From contig CM114273.1 in assembly GCA_050084515.1 (NCBI GenBank), forward strand, positions 34,162,001-34,226,000: 64,000 nucleotides of DNA, read 5' to 3'. Below, one piece after another: positions 21,973-34,593 of this stretch. The notes beneath the pieces were generated by a model that had not been told where the DNA came from, ran no database searches, and worked only from the letters and a program-made list of their open reading frames with translations. How positions within the stretch are numbered: the first letter of the stretch is position 1; the number at the start of each line of letters is the position of its first letter. This DNA comes from Blasia pusilla. Its lineage: Eukaryota > Marchantiophyta > Marchantiopsida > Blasiales. A program made the position numbers and the translations under genes.

Positions 21973-22995
21973 GTAATCTGCCTTTGGTTTTAACTTGATG
22001 GATGCTCTACTAGGATGCGCTTGAAGCCACAAGTGACATCTAATTCCCCTAACCTCCATGTCTTGCCTAACTTGAACCGAGTCCTTGTTTTACATACCAA
22101 ACAAGGTTTTCAACATATTTTCCGCAACATTTTTCTCACAATGCATAATGTCAAGGGTATGACGGATCAATAAATCCTGAAAAATTATCAAGAAGGGATA
22201 ATCTGAATCTAGGGTTCATCCATGCACTCAACAAAGAAACCAGTAGGTGATCAAACCAACACAATTACCACAAGAAATGGAAAGCCGGACAAGCATGAAA
22301 AAATGCAAACTTCTTCAATAGGTTTTACTCACCTTCCAATAAGGCAATTAGAATAGAATGCTCTTTTGTTGGACCCCATACACTTTGTAGGGATCAACTA
22401 GAACTTGCACACCCCTCTTGTGCCTAGGTCTTGGCATTTCATCAAAAATGTTCTTTATTTCAGCCCATCTCAATATGTCATGATTGGTCACGCACTTGGG
22501 CATTGGACGATTTTCAATCTGTTGATTGAAAAGATGCGCAAATTGGATCTTCTTGTAAGGAAGATTCCTATCGTTATAGCGTCGGTGACCTTCAAATTTT
22601 GGCTTATGTAAAGGTTTAGAATAATATGAATCTACTTGTGGTCCACACACCACGCATACCAATTTTCCCTTGGTACATTGGCGAGAGACCACACCTAGCC
22701 GAGGATAGTTACTAATAGTCCGTATGATCATGGCTCTAAGAAGGAACTTATCTTGGCCTTAGAAAGAGAACTATCATATACAACAACTCCTTTCCAAAGT
22801 AGTTGTAACTCATTTACAAGTGGAGCTAGATACACATCTAAGTTACGAGAAGACATTGACTCCTTACTAGGAATGATCAAAGCCAATTGGAGAAAGAATT
22901 TCTTTGTGCACAACCATGGTGGAAGATTGTAGTTCATCAAAACAACAGGCCGAGTTTACCAAACTGAGCTCTTGTCCCTAAAAGGATTTAGGGAC

Positions 22996-23024
22996 CCCTA
23001 AACCCTAAACCCTAAACTCTAAAG
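22996..23024. repeat. Interstitial plant telomere repeats
   Basis: About three and a half CCCTAAA units (plant TTTAGGG type), the last one degenerate, lie inside the CACTA remnant. They could be a filler from double-strand-break repair. Confidence 0.85.
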
Positions 23025-23989
23025 TGAGCCCTAATCAACAATTACGAGGCTCGTTCATGAACTCTGGCCAACACTGATCTATAACTTTCCACTGTCGACA
23101 ATCTCCAGCATGACACACCTTACCATTGCTACTTTTGATGTCCATTTCATTGGTTTGGCTATGGTCTTACATCTATACATATGTCTTAGCCGTGAGATAA
23201 TTGGAAAGTGTTTTAGAACCTTTACAACAATCTTTATTTTCTCTTGCACTTTATATCGAGGGGAATTTCACTTTTAGCAATTCAATAAGTCCTTATGCTC
23301 TCCATTGAAGAGCATACAACCATTGGAACAACAATGAATTTGAATGTAATTCAAACCCAACTTATTGATCAATGTTTTGGCATCATAGTGGTTTTTTTGG
23401 AACCACATTCTCATTGGGTATGACTTGCACTGCCACGAATTTTAGGATCTCATCCACAACAATATTTGAGACATTGTGAGTACCACATATGTTTAAGAAC
23501 AACATGGTGAATGCAAGTTTGCTAGTTTTAGAACCCATAGATAAGGGTTCACAAGCATCCCTTAACACCTTAGACTGTGTTGCTTATTCCTCCTCATCAC
23601 CTCCTCTTTCAGATTTGTCTACCCCCATCTCAAATGGAACTTGATCCTTATCCTTGATTCTAGCATCTGGTTGTGTCTCTGTTGGTAGATCTTGGACCTG
23701 TCCCATGTCAAGGTATGGAAAGCCTAGTTGATCATCCAATGGATATCTAACGTTTTGTCAATTTCCAACGGTAGATCACGACATGAATGATTTAAATCAA
23801 TTATAACATCACCATCATCTATAGCAATATGATTGTCACCATGGTGGCCTTCATTTGAGTTCCACTCCTCATCTGATGAATCATAATCATCAGGATTTAC
23901 CCAAAATGTTTTTGGAGGATATCTCTTATTTTGAATGAGGTGCTTTTCTACAATGTGTACTAATCTCAATTTTATCCCTTTCCATTCAC

Positions 23990-26760
23990 TTTACGGGCAT
24001 ATTAGTTTCTTCAACCCAAGAACTCTTGCTGCTTCCTCTCTCTACGCCAGATCTCTTCGTCATGAGCACCAATCCTCCGAAAATCATTTAGACCTGGCCT
24101 AGCTCTCTCAAATTGCCCCGTTGTCTGCATTCTAATAGACAAAACAATATGTGTGAAAATGGGCTACATAACATAGAACTCTCGTTCATTCACTTCTATT
24201 AACTATGTGTTCTAACAGCTGATAGGAGTTCATGTCACATCCATGTTCTATCAATATTCTAAGAAGATATCAACCAAAATAACTTATTAAGATGGATGTT
24301 TTTCTCTATAGGTACTTACTGGTCAGATCACAGATTAGAGCAAAGTCGTGATTCTCCTTGCCTCCCCCATTCAAAGATTGTTGTTATCACCTGCATTATG
24401 GATCCAAAAACCATCTTATAAGTCAAATGTGGAACATCATCAAACAAGCTTCATTCACAAAAGAATAACATAAGAGTTTTGAAGAATCCAAAAGGAAAGA
24501 ATCTTTCACTCCTTGCCTTCTTTTGTAACATCATTACTGATTTCATAATAAAGGTTGATCAGATTGAGAGGCTCGCTTGAAGAGAAGGACCCTCTACTCC
24601 TACCTCATACGTCATGGATCCAGAAAATGATACAAGTCATGTGTGGAACATGATTAAACAAGAGAGAATCACTGAATAGCAGAGCAATGGGAACACACTC
24701 TCACTAGCTATCACCCTTTTTTGCCCTTTACACTAAAAAAAATAATGACATACATTACCTCACCAGTTTGGAGACCACTCCTTGATGTTCTTCCTCCACA
24801 TATACCACTCTTCCTCCTTCCTAGCCTAGTGATAGGATGTGTTTCTATCTTCCCGTCCATAGTTCCAACAAGAATTTATAAATTCATGGAGTTCATGGCC
24901 CAATTGATACTCCTCTGGATCATCCCATCAATTGCACATTGGATGTAGTATTGGGCCGTTGTCGTATAGTAAAATCATCGAGTGTGTAAAATCCTATGTC
25001 ATTAAGAGTTAGAGAGAGTTTTATTAGTATTAAGTAAATTACCCTAGGAAAATGAAATTCCCATGTTTAAACCTCTTTAGGATGACTCATTTGTGTGGGC
25101 CTAACTTTAGGAAAAGAGATAATAAATAAAAGATAGGATCATAAAAGTAAAGTAGTGGGGTTGGTGTTTTAATGAAAGAAAAGCATAAGTAGTCTTGGTT
25201 GGTGGCTAGGGTATTTTGGGGGTAGTTTACAAGATATGAAGTGAGTAAAGGAGGATTTTTGGAAGAGATAAGAGGTAATCTACTTGTGTCAAAATGTGAT
25301 CGGCTAAGCCTTGAGAGGAAGCAATGTCGCACAAGATAAGCTTAGCCCTATTTCGTACTCTTGTGGATCCCTTATGAGTATATAAAGAGGAGGGACCTTT
25401 AAGGGTTTATCATCTTCTATTTCACATCTTTAGTCTCTTGTGTCACTCTTGAGTGTATGGCTTTGGGATTGTTGCTCTTCCAATGAGAGTGGATTACCCC
25501 TCTTGGGAAAGTAACTTGACGATGGTCTATTCTTCGAAAGGTTTCTAGAGTGTGGTATGTGTGGAGATGAGAGACTTGTCACCTTATATGAGTTTTGTCA
25601 TACTAAAAATAAAGGATGGTTTGGCTTGTTATTTTCCCAATGAGAGTGAATTATTCCTCTTGGGAATGCAACTTCGCCAAATCCCATTCTAAAGGAGAGT
25701 AGAAGATGTTTGTCAAGTATGGATAGGGATGGAGCACGAGTTGTGTCGGATTTTCCTTTCCTTAACTCGTACCATGTCAAGATTCTCTTTATAAATAGGC
25801 ATTGGTTTATTCGCTATCTAGATTATCACTTTGGGGATACGTTCATGAACCAAGTCATGCAATCTCTAACTCTAGTGATTCTTCCTATAGTCACGTACGG
25901 AAGGATATGAGATTGCACTTTGTATGTCCTTATATAGCTATCCATGGACGTCAATAGGCCTGCTCGAGTAGGATTTAACACTAGTTGTGCTATTTTCCTT
26001 GTGTACAAACATAAAGTAGTTTATAAAGACTTCATAGTTAGGAATTTTGGGTTCTATGTTAAAAAGAAGTGATCGCCTCGACAATATAATTCGTGATTCC
26101 TGTCGTGAGAGAATCGAGGATTTACATAATAATTCGGCATTGAAAAAGGAGAAATTTTTATAGAGTTTGACTTGCATCAACCACGTCTACTGCAGCTAGA
26201 AGATCCGCCCTTACTCAAAGAAAGACTCTCGAACGACATCGTTTCCTCTTTAATCTCCTTAAATCTTGCTTCTATCTTATCAATCTTCTCTAACTCTATC
26301 TCCTCCTCCTTAGATGCTCTTCAAATTTCTATTTTTCGAGCCTTGATTAACTGATGTGTATAGTTGGGTTTAGTTAAGGCTATATATTGCCATAACCTCC
26401 CTAACAAATCATAAATATTCTAGGTGAAAAGTAAAATTTAATAGTTTACCTTGTTGGGATCCCAAATGCATCAGGGACTTACTTAATAGCATGTATTCAA
26501 CAACAAAAAAGGAAGCCCTTGGTAAGAACTTTGGGGAAGAAATGGCCTTGTTTTTAACAAGGGTAGATGGAGGCCCCTTACTCTTTGTGCCTTAATATTA
26601 AGGAGAGCATACCATCGAGCCCCTTGTTCAAGTACCTAAAATTCCAACCACATACTATATATGTGAGTACAATCAGGCTATGCCCTATAATGCCACAACC
26701 GCAACCTTAAGAGATCTATATCTGGAAAGAGACTATAAAGATACGAATCAAAAGTACTAT
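23990..26760. other. Stretch without a supported gene
   Basis: No gene is supported. A minus-strand frame at 24930-24830 (WDDPEEYQLGHELHEF) looks protein-like but I cannot place it. A duplicated phrase (caatgagagtg, then tcttgggaa) occurs at 25479-25510 and 25638-25668, next to a possible LTR-type promoter at 25377-25387. Confidence 0.5.
25377..25387 (+). promoter_or_regulatory. Possible LTR-type promoter TATA box
   Basis: AGTATATAAAG is followed by a pyrimidine-rich leader (tcatcttctatttcacatctttagtctcttgtgtc). This layout is typical of retrotransposon LTR promoters or solo LTRs. I could not define the LTR ends. Confidence 0.3.
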
Positions 26761-28848
26761 CTCAACGGCTGAGGTGCGGTAAGAGGAGAGAAAGAGAGGA
26801 GAGAGGAGAGAGGAAACTACCTTCAACCCAAAGAGATATTTTGTTTTGAAGAGAGTTTCCTATGATTTGAAGAGAGTTTCCGTTGGGTTGAAGAGAGGAA
26901 ACTTTTTGTGTGATTTTTTTTTCACTTTTCTTCTCAATTCTTAAGCACTCCCGCAAATTTTTTTTCTCTTCAATATTTTAGCAACCCATGTGAGTCCGAC
27001 AAGTTGAAATTTGCACAAAATTTAGAAAACTGAAAAATCAGTGGAATCATAAGTGTGGAACCAATCACTTTTTTCCATCCAAGGTCTGGAAAAAATCTAT
27101 CATTTGCCTTGGGCTGAACAGAGTTCAAGCTCAAAGTGAAGGTTTTGGAAAATGAAAGTAAAATCTAAAACCTCATTTTGCATCCTCAAAGTGGTTTTTT
27201 TAGAATACTTCGCACTTCTTTGAGGGACAAAATTGGTTGGTGGATTCCTACTCCTACCTCCGACTCTCTTAAAACTATAAGCAACACATAGTACATGTGC
27301 TTACAAGGGAAATACCTTTTGCCACTTATCTCTCTTTGGACAAAGTCATGACATGAACATGTGGAAAAGCAACAGATATGCACCACATACACCCTTGTGA
27401 CACTTGAGTTTATAGTGTTGTTCTTGATCCAATACATCCTTCCTATTCCATTGCCACTGTGGACATCTTTGGTGGCAATGATCTCCATTTTTGCCTCTCG
27501 AGCTGATGCAATTCGCTTTGCTCTCTCCACCGTTGGCCTACACATTCTATTTCTCTTCACCCCATTTCTAGACTCAAACAGAAATAGTGGATTGAGATCA
27601 TCTACCTTCTCCACGTACATGTTGATATCAATCTTGGGTTGAATATGAAATGCGAAGGTCTCTATAATGCGAGCATGCTCTAAACTTCCTCCGTCTATGA
27701 GTCTGAAATCGGCACTTGTAAGATTGTCCACTTCGTCTTGAGTGCAATTCGTACTTGCGGCGATGGGCCAAATCGTGGGGATATTCCCCGCAGCTCCAAT
27801 GGCATCCAGATAAGCCTTCCGGAAAGTGCAAGATTCATTTGGGCAGAAGAAGTACTTCAATTGATCCCCGGTCCTTGTGAAACGATCAAAGTTTTTGAGT
27901 CTCCAAAACCTAGGCAATGGTCGTCCAGTCCTTGTATAGTTCTTATTTAGGAAAGTGCCGCATGCTCTCCTAATGCCATTAGATCCTGCCCTGCAAGTGG
28001 CTCCACTTCCAGGGTTGCTCCGAGATATATGCCATCGTTTGAGGTTGCAATCCACCTCCATGACCAAAATCCCATATTGTTGAATCACCCCAACGACCGG
28101 ATGTTGCGAACTTCCAACAACGGAGGGCTTTTGAAATAAAACATTCACTGATTTTGGAGAAGTTACTCCATCACGGATTTGGGAGCAATCCGAGGTCCCC
28201 AAATACCTGGGCGGCCTGATTTCCTCATCCAAATCAATCATCGGGTTTGTTCCTGGATGCTGCCTCTTCACCTGCCTGAAGTCAAGATACTTATCTAGTC
28301 TCCACGAGTCTCGCTCGGACTACTCTACCACCATCTATATGGGAAGTCTTGAAACACACCCACGAATATCCCCACCAATGTGTATGTCTTGCTCAAGGGG
28401 AGTTCGTACTACGCACCGGTTGAAGGCTTCCACATAGAGTTTCTCATCACGAGATCTCATAGCCGCCCTGACATAGAGCTTGTAGATTGAAGGCCCCCTT
28501 CCTTTTGTTATGCCTTTTGTGAGGAAGATATGGGATGCTACAGACTGTAGCATTGCTCTTGCTTGGTCTTATTGGCATGCCTTCACAAGTGAAATTCTTT
28601 GGCATGCTTGTGATGACCTCCAGGAGGAATGAACACTTTTTGCTCCACTTGTGTTGGGGGAGAGGGCATTTTCATGAATGTTCAATCCCTGCAACGACCC
28701 CAATGTGAGAAGGGAATGAAAATAGCTCACAAGTCAAAGAAATAAGCTACCTGTTGGAACCAGATACGTTGCAAGGCCGAGGCATCCCATGAACGACTCT
28801 ACGACCTATCGGTTCCTAACGTGTTGCAACACCCATGAACCAACTAGT

Positions 28849-29054
28849 GCAACCCGTCCGATTCTGACGGGTTGCAAGTAAATTTGGCCATGCGACTTCA
28901 GTGCCCTGTCCTTTTCCAACCGGTTGCACATTCAGGCAACCCATCAACCCGTCGGATTCCGATGGGTTGCAAGTGAATTTGGCCATGCGACTTGCAACCC
29001 GTCGGTTTCTGACTGGTTGCATACTCAGACAACCCGTCGATTAGCAACGGGTTG
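28849..29054. repeat. Four GCAACCCGTCGG palindromes in the transposase intron
   Basis: Copies at 28849-28875, 28945-28969, 28993-29020 and 29030-29054, each a degenerate GCAACCCGTCGGA followed by its reverse complement. They lie on the host side of the Gypsy insertion, so they belong to the DNA transposon, not to the retrotransposon. Confidence 0.9.
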
Positions 29055-29187
29055 AACACTCAGTCAACCTGTTGCATCCGAAAATTTGGTTGGTTTTTTT
29101 GGTTTGAATACCCTAAAGTGCCCATGCTTCTCAACTTGAGCTGTAACTTTTCAAACAATTTTGAGCGTGAGCTCGACAAGACGAAGC

Positions 29188-29629
29188 TGTCATGCGAATC
29201 TACATCGTCATACAACATACATCACTGACATACCATACTCACATACATACATAACATAGATGAGAGCATCCACAAACACAAGTGTACCAAATGAAATCCG
29301 TGAAAGACCTACTGTCATAAAACACGTATAGAATCACATACAATCGAGCCAAACCCACTCCACGATGGGAGAATCTAGGTCGAAGCTTGCGGGAAACACC
29401 ATAGCCAAGAGCTCTACTCACTACCAAGACTAACTCCCAACGCAACAAGCTCAACTCAAAGAACTAATTGTTCTTTGAGTGCACTCCACCTTATATCCTC
29501 CATCCTAAGAGGAGTAACCCCCAACCCTATGTATGAAATCGCATCTCTACCTAGACACTGCGGCCCTACATAATGTATGGCCTCTACTAGCACACTATAC
29601 TCTACGACATAATCCGTATGGTCATGACA
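29188..29629 (-). repeat. Gypsy 3' LTR
   Basis: The 442-bp segment begins TGTCATG and ends CATGACA, a perfect 7-bp inverted terminus of the TG...CA type. Positions 29292-29629 match 38536-38904 of the other LTR except for a ~33-bp deletion here near 29510. An internal palindrome (ctcaaagaac, then its complement gttctttgag) lies at 29455-29479. Confidence 0.75.
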
Positions 29630-29734
29630 GTTGTCGTGCGAATCCATATTGTCATACAACATACATTGCTGACATACCATACTCACATACATACATAACA
29701 TAGATGAGAGCATCCACAAATACAAGTGTACCAC
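29630..29734. repeat. Extra copy of the LTR-end segment
   Basis: This 105-bp segment (gtcgtgcgaatcc through cacaagtgtacca) is a direct repeat of 29188-29290, the terminal part of the 3' LTR. It stands on the inner side of that LTR. It suggests LTR-LTR recombination or a tandem duplication at this end. Confidence 0.85.
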
Positions 29735-29910
29735 AACTCGACCCCCTAACTGGCGGTTAGGTCCCTCTAACTCCTAGGTAGCCCTATACATCTACTCCAT
29801 GCTAAACACCTTCTTGGGTGCACGAATTAGAAGGCCGGGTGCTAGGTTGCCCCATCGTTAGTCGCACATCTATAATCCATATCATGCAAAGATCAAATCA
29901 TCTACCTCTC

Positions 29911-31640
29911 CTAAGTACATCGAGGACAAACCCACCTTCGAGTAGGAACAACATCCATACGTGGAGTCAAACACATCATGTGCCAACCCCTAGAACACCG
30001 ATCACACACCAACATACGGGCTGCGTTACCACCAGACCCACACAACATGCACCTCAAGCTAGCACGTATCATGGCTAAGCTTGGGTCAACAGTACCATCC
30101 ACATTTGGGAGATGACATGGCGCACAATTACGCACATGGTCCTTCCAAACAACTCCATCACGACCCTCCAACATGAGAACTCTAGAAGCTAACAACTCGC
30201 GCACTCGTAAAATAGTGCGGCCTGCCGTCACATCCAACGTTGTCGGTGCAATCTGCTGCAAATAGACATAGTCCCCCACATGGAACCTACAAATCGATGG
30301 TCGATAACCTCCACCCCGAATGATTGCATACCGCAACGTATCCCTGTGTTGAGCAATGGCAAGATTCTCAAAGGTTGTTGGCATAACTCTCCGAAAGAGC
30401 TCTGCCCGCTGAGAACACACTCTCATCCACATCTCTGGGTCATCAAGGTTCACCACCTCACTAGACTCCCGACGAATTGCTGCTGGCAAGTCAGAATCTC
30501 GGCCGTATAACAGAAAATAAGGTGAGAAGGAAGCCAAGGATGCTTGGCGACTGAACCTATACCCCATGGCTAACCATGGCAACTGAATATCCCACTCTCC
30601 AAGATGCCCCTTTTGTAGGCCATACTTACGCAATGCCCTCTTCACCGTCTGAACCACACGCTCAACCAAACCATCCGCCTCTGGATGATCTCGAGACGTG
30701 GTCCGATGATCAATCAACGCCTTGTCACACAAGACCTGAAACTCACCCTGAAACTCTGTTCCCTGGTTGGTCGGCACTTCAGCTGGTGCACCAAAATGAC
30801 TAAGCACTCTATCAAGAAACGCAAACGCCGTTCCCTCACTTGCCTTGTCAGGTAATGCCACCAACTCAATCCACTTGGAGAAGTGCTCCACCATCACCAA
30901 CACATATCGATGATGTCATACAGTCAACCGTAACGGTCCTGCAAAGTCCACACTCCAATGGTAATCCAACCCCATAATAGGCAAGGGGTGTAACTGTGGT
31001 GTAGGGGCATTGAATGATGCCCTCACACGGTCACAAACCATACAACATGACACCAACTGCTGCACCTGGGTATGCATGCCACGCCACCAATACTGACCAA
31101 GGAGTAAGCTATACGTACGCTTTACCCCAAAATGTCCCAACTCCTCATGGGCATGTCGCACAATTTGCTCTCTCTGAGCCAAATGCGGTACTACTCGTAC
31201 TCTACCATCCTCCCACACATGGAGAATATGTGTTCCCTCCAATCGATACCTCTTAGCACATTGAAGAACACGGTCTCGCTCCTTGGCACTCACTATGCTT
31301 GGCATCCTACTAGTCCGTAGGAACTCCAACACCAACGCATCATCATGAATATCTTGCTGATTCGTACCACCATCTCCAACCTTAGGATCTGAAGGCTGGC
31401 CATGTACCCTCTGACTAGAGTAAGATGTCATGTGGTCCTCCATACTAGAGTCCACTCCTAACCAACATAAAAAGGCGGATGCATGCCAACCTGACACCAT
31501 CTCCTCATCAACCTCGCCATGCCATCTAGCCCGAGTTGCATCCTCTTCGCTAGTACATGGGTTCCTACTCAACCCATCAACATCAAGGTTGGCAACTCTA
31601 GGTCTATGTACCACCTGGAAGTCATACTCCGGTAAGATAA
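29911..31640 (-). pseudogene. Gypsy integrase with C-terminal PHD finger
   Basis: The integrase N-terminal zinc domain is in the frame that ends at 30916: HAHEELGHFG, then CCMVCDR. The first catalytic Asp is in SVDFAGPL. A TGA at about 30918 (probably from CGA) separates it from the second frame (30903-29911, 330 residues). The second catalytic position reads TNQGTEF instead of TDQGTEF, so the Asp is Asn. The Glu is kept in DGLVERVVQ. After the core and a VGDYVYL segment, the last 47 residues form a C4HC3 PHD finger: CMLCGSGG, LVCDRCSRGWHMMCL, then RRWVCPRC. PHD fingers bind histone H3 tails; many plant Gypsy integrases have a chromodomain in this position. Here a PHD finger would be the likely chromatin-targeting module. 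Confidence 0.88.
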
Positions 31641-32663
31641 GAGCCCACCGTGCAAGCTTCCCTGTAAGCTTATCAGACTCTATCAACCACTTGAGCGGCT
31701 GGTGATTAGTAACAAGGGTAAACTGTGTGCCAAACAAGTAACACCTAAAGTGTGCCACAACCCACACAACTGCCAAGCACTCTCCCTTATATGAACTATG
31801 GCGTGACTCCGCTGCATTATTCGAATGATTTGCATAGGCCACCACAAACTCCATGTGCTCATCATCATGTTGTGTCAACACCACTCCAAGTCCCAACCTA
31901 CTCCAATCAGTGTGTAACTGAAATGGGCGCCCTTTGATAGGTCTCCTCAAGATAGGCGCCGCCACCAACTGGGCCTTAAGCTCCACAAAAGCTCTCTCCT
32001 GATCATCTCCCCAGTGCCACTCTTTATCTGATTTCAGCAATTGGTTCAAAGGCTTTGCCATAGCACTAAATCCCTTCACATACCTCCGATAGTAGTTTGC
32101 CAATCCCATGAATGCCTGAACTCTACTCACATCTACCGGATGCGGAATAAGTGCAATAGCCTTCACCTTTGCTTGCTGAACTCCCAAACCACCTGGATAG
32201 ATCACATGACCCAAGTACTCAACATCCTCATGGAAGAACTTACACTTTCCTGGATACAAACGTAGACCATGAGCTTTCAACCGCTCAAACACCATCTCAG
32301 TAAATGTATCGATGCTCCTCCACCATGTTCTGAACACCAAGATATCATCAATATCGAACAAAACCAATGTAGGATCCCGTCCATCACCAAGACTCGGCAG
32401 TGCATTCTTCAACCCAAAGGGTAAGAATTTCCATGGTACAAACAATCCTTGCCATGAGAGTTGACACCCCAAAATGTTGTCTTGGCCTTGTCACTCCGAA
32501 TCGGCAATTGATGGTATCTTGCATGAAGATCCAAAGCTGAAAATCTTTTCTGCCCCACCACATCAAAGATCCCAGGTGTAGGCATGGCATACCTATCGGC
32601 CTTGGTTTGCGATTGATAACGGTAATCTCCACACATCCGCCTATCCGTGTAGTTGCCATGCAT
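30916..32663 (-). pseudogene. Gypsy reverse transcriptase and RNase H
   Basis: The frame starts in 32663-32409 (MCGDYRYQSQTKADRYAMP, then KRFSALDLHARYHQLP) and shifts into 32472-30916, 518 residues. There it continues with LPFGLKNA, a gap of several residues, then LFDIDDILVF, where the usual Tyr of YIDD is Asp. Thumb/connection motifs are GKCKFFHEDVEYLGH and FMGLANYYRRYVKGFS. RNase H shows FQLHTDWSRLGLG, SYKGECLAVVW and VTNHQPLKWL, the last with Asn where TDH is usual. The integrase N-terminus follows in the same frame. The frameshift, deletion and catalytic changes make it inactive. Confidence 0.92.
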
Positions 32664-33129
32664 ATCCTTTTAGCAGCATGACGGTGGGTGGATGCATACT
32701 CTCCATGCGACAACTCCACTAATCCTCCAAAAGGTCCAACGTCCTACTCGAATCAGTCCCTCTCCATATCACTATATCGGTAGGGACGACGGAAGATTGG
32801 GTATCACTAGCCAAATCAAGATACCGGGTCCAACCAGAGAACCCAACTCCTTCATGCTAAAGGCAAAACAACTCCTATAAGTTGAACCTGTGTCAAGCGC
32901 CGTTTCTCACCTCCCGTAAGCTTGGGCCCAAAGTCTCCTCCAATGGCACACTGCCATTGGCTACCACGCAACCCCTCACAAGATGGTACACCCTTAGCAC
33001 ACCATCATCTAAGCAAATAACTCCTCCACCAAAGATGAGCAACCAACTCCACATGCGGAGCCATTGCATCCCATTTACTCCAAGGATGCAAAATACTACT
33101 CTCCTCGCCCCCAGTGGATGTCTCTACCA

Positions 33130-34555
33130 TCCCAGTAGCCATCAAGCTCATTACAAGGGGTGGAAGACCCACAGACATAGTCCGAAGTTGACGCTGCTCG
33201 GCCATACCAAGACTCAAAATCCAAGTCAAAAAATTCAGGTCCTTAGCCTGACCCAACATATGACGTCGTGAAGCCTCGGAAATGGAAGCAACCGCATTTG
33301 TCACACCGAAGAGCAAATCCCATCGCACGCTCTCTCTCATCAACGTTAGGCTCCACCAACTGTCGCACATGAGAATCCCATACAAGCCCGGGACCACCTT
33401 CCTTGTAGGCATGTGACGAGGGAAAACTCACAAATGTGGGTAGTTCCATCCTAGACTGGCCCACACGGTTCACCACTGCCATGGGTGACCGATCAATAAT
33501 CCTCACCACTTGAGAAAGTCGCCCAAAGATCAAGATACTATCCACTTTGTAAGGCAAGGATCGCCAGACCTTTGCATCATATGCTCGACATAGAACCTCT
33601 CTAGGCAACAAGTTTGTCCACCACAAGCGTGGACGATGTGCACGCGAGCCAACTTGCGCTGCATCCAACAACACCGCTGGTCCAATCCAAGACCGTACCT
33701 CATGAACACTCGCCATCATCCGGGTCCGAGTGTCACCCAGCAATGGAACATTCTCCAGAATGTAAGCTGGAGCACGTGCCTGATGAACTTGAAGATGTCG
33801 TAACACCCATAACATCTCCCAAAACAATCGAGACCTAGGGTTGTGTAATCCCTCACCACGACCAGCACATGCATGACCCTGACATGGCCATCCAGCAATC
33901 ACCAAATCCACAGGACCAACCCTCTCAAGGTCCTGCGCCCCCAACAATGCAATGTGTGACGGCAAAGCACGCTGGTACCCACGAATAGCTGATGGCGGCA
34001 ACAACTCAGGATATCTCCGCATCATCTGACCAATATTTCGGGATGAGACTCTCTGGGTGTCTCATCTTGCTCCACATACACGTATCTCCGCACATGAATA
34101 CCGGCCTGCAACACTGCAGCCAAACCAATGCTAATCCCACCAAAGAGATCTAACACACAAATGCCCTCCGGCGGATACTGCCATACAATGGGTGTAGTAT
34201 CCAAAGGGGATAACCCAACTGGACCAGAAGTAGGAGTCCACCATGGGGCCTCCTCTTCCTCGTGAGATATAACAGCCTCACACCGAGCCTCCTGCACTAC
34301 GCGATCAGCCTCCTGCCGTAGTGCACCGCCTGAACTCCAAAGTGGCACATCCAACGATGAGGATGCCACTGCTGCAAAAATAGGGACCTCCTCTACCTCC
34401 TCATGCACAGGAGAATCCATAGCACAAACATTATCCTCCAAAAAGTCTCCTGGCCAAGTGACTACTCCACTAAAACCAGCCAAAGATGCTAACACTGTTG
34501 GGGAAGACCGTCTTGGTCGAGCCCCATAAATAAATCTCATAGGAACTTGGCTCAT
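33130..34555 (-). pseudogene. C5-cytosine DNA methyltransferase (DNMT3/DRM type) within Gypsy pol
   Basis: It transfers methyl from S-adenosylmethionine to cytosine C5. After a ~130-residue acidic linker in frame 34555-34022, motif I reads CVLDLFGGISIG (residues 133-144), then YVYVEQD (motif II). A one-base shift near 34050 moves to frame 34025-33243. There, motif IV is VDLVIAGWPCQGH with the catalytic Cys at residue 48 (codon 33884-33882), motif VI is ILENVP (residues 89-94), and motif VIII is DAAQVGSRAHRPRLWW. Then come VDERERAMGF and, after a second shift near 33320, RRHMLGQAKDLNFLTWIL (motif IX-X). The order I-IV-VI-VIII-X is that of the DNMT3 class rather than the permuted order of angiosperm DRM. 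It is placed between protease and reverse transcriptase, as a polyprotein part. Related insertions of cytosine methyltransferases in retrotransposons have been reported in charophyte algae and dinoflagellates. This copy is disabled by two frameshifts. Confidence 0.9.
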
Positions 34556-34593
34556 ACGTCCATCCCCGGACTGCCAACCAGGTCTATAAGACG

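Larger units (their letters stand above)
21518..23970 (-). pseudogene. CACTA (En/Spm) TNP2-type transposase, fragmented
   Basis: Family segments appear in order along the minus strand but in different frames. They are: an acidic N-terminal piece (23969-23724); DACEPLSMGSKTSKLAF (23568-23500, the SKL-x-F region); NLPPWLCTKKFFLQLALI and VYLAPLVNELQLLWKGV (22930-22790); a zinc-type segment CVVCGPQ, then FEGHRRYN, then LPYKK (22650-22540); and SHDHHIFMQQLLPFFLRGLL (21690-21600). These are hallmark blocks of TNP2, which cuts at CACTA termini. Frameshifts, stops and an inserted segment at 21801-21970 disable it. I could not find convincing CACTA terminal repeats. Confidence 0.85.

Noticed and set aside
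22996-23024. A true telomere end
   Set aside because: Only three to four units are present, inside a transposon remnant with normal DNA on both sides.
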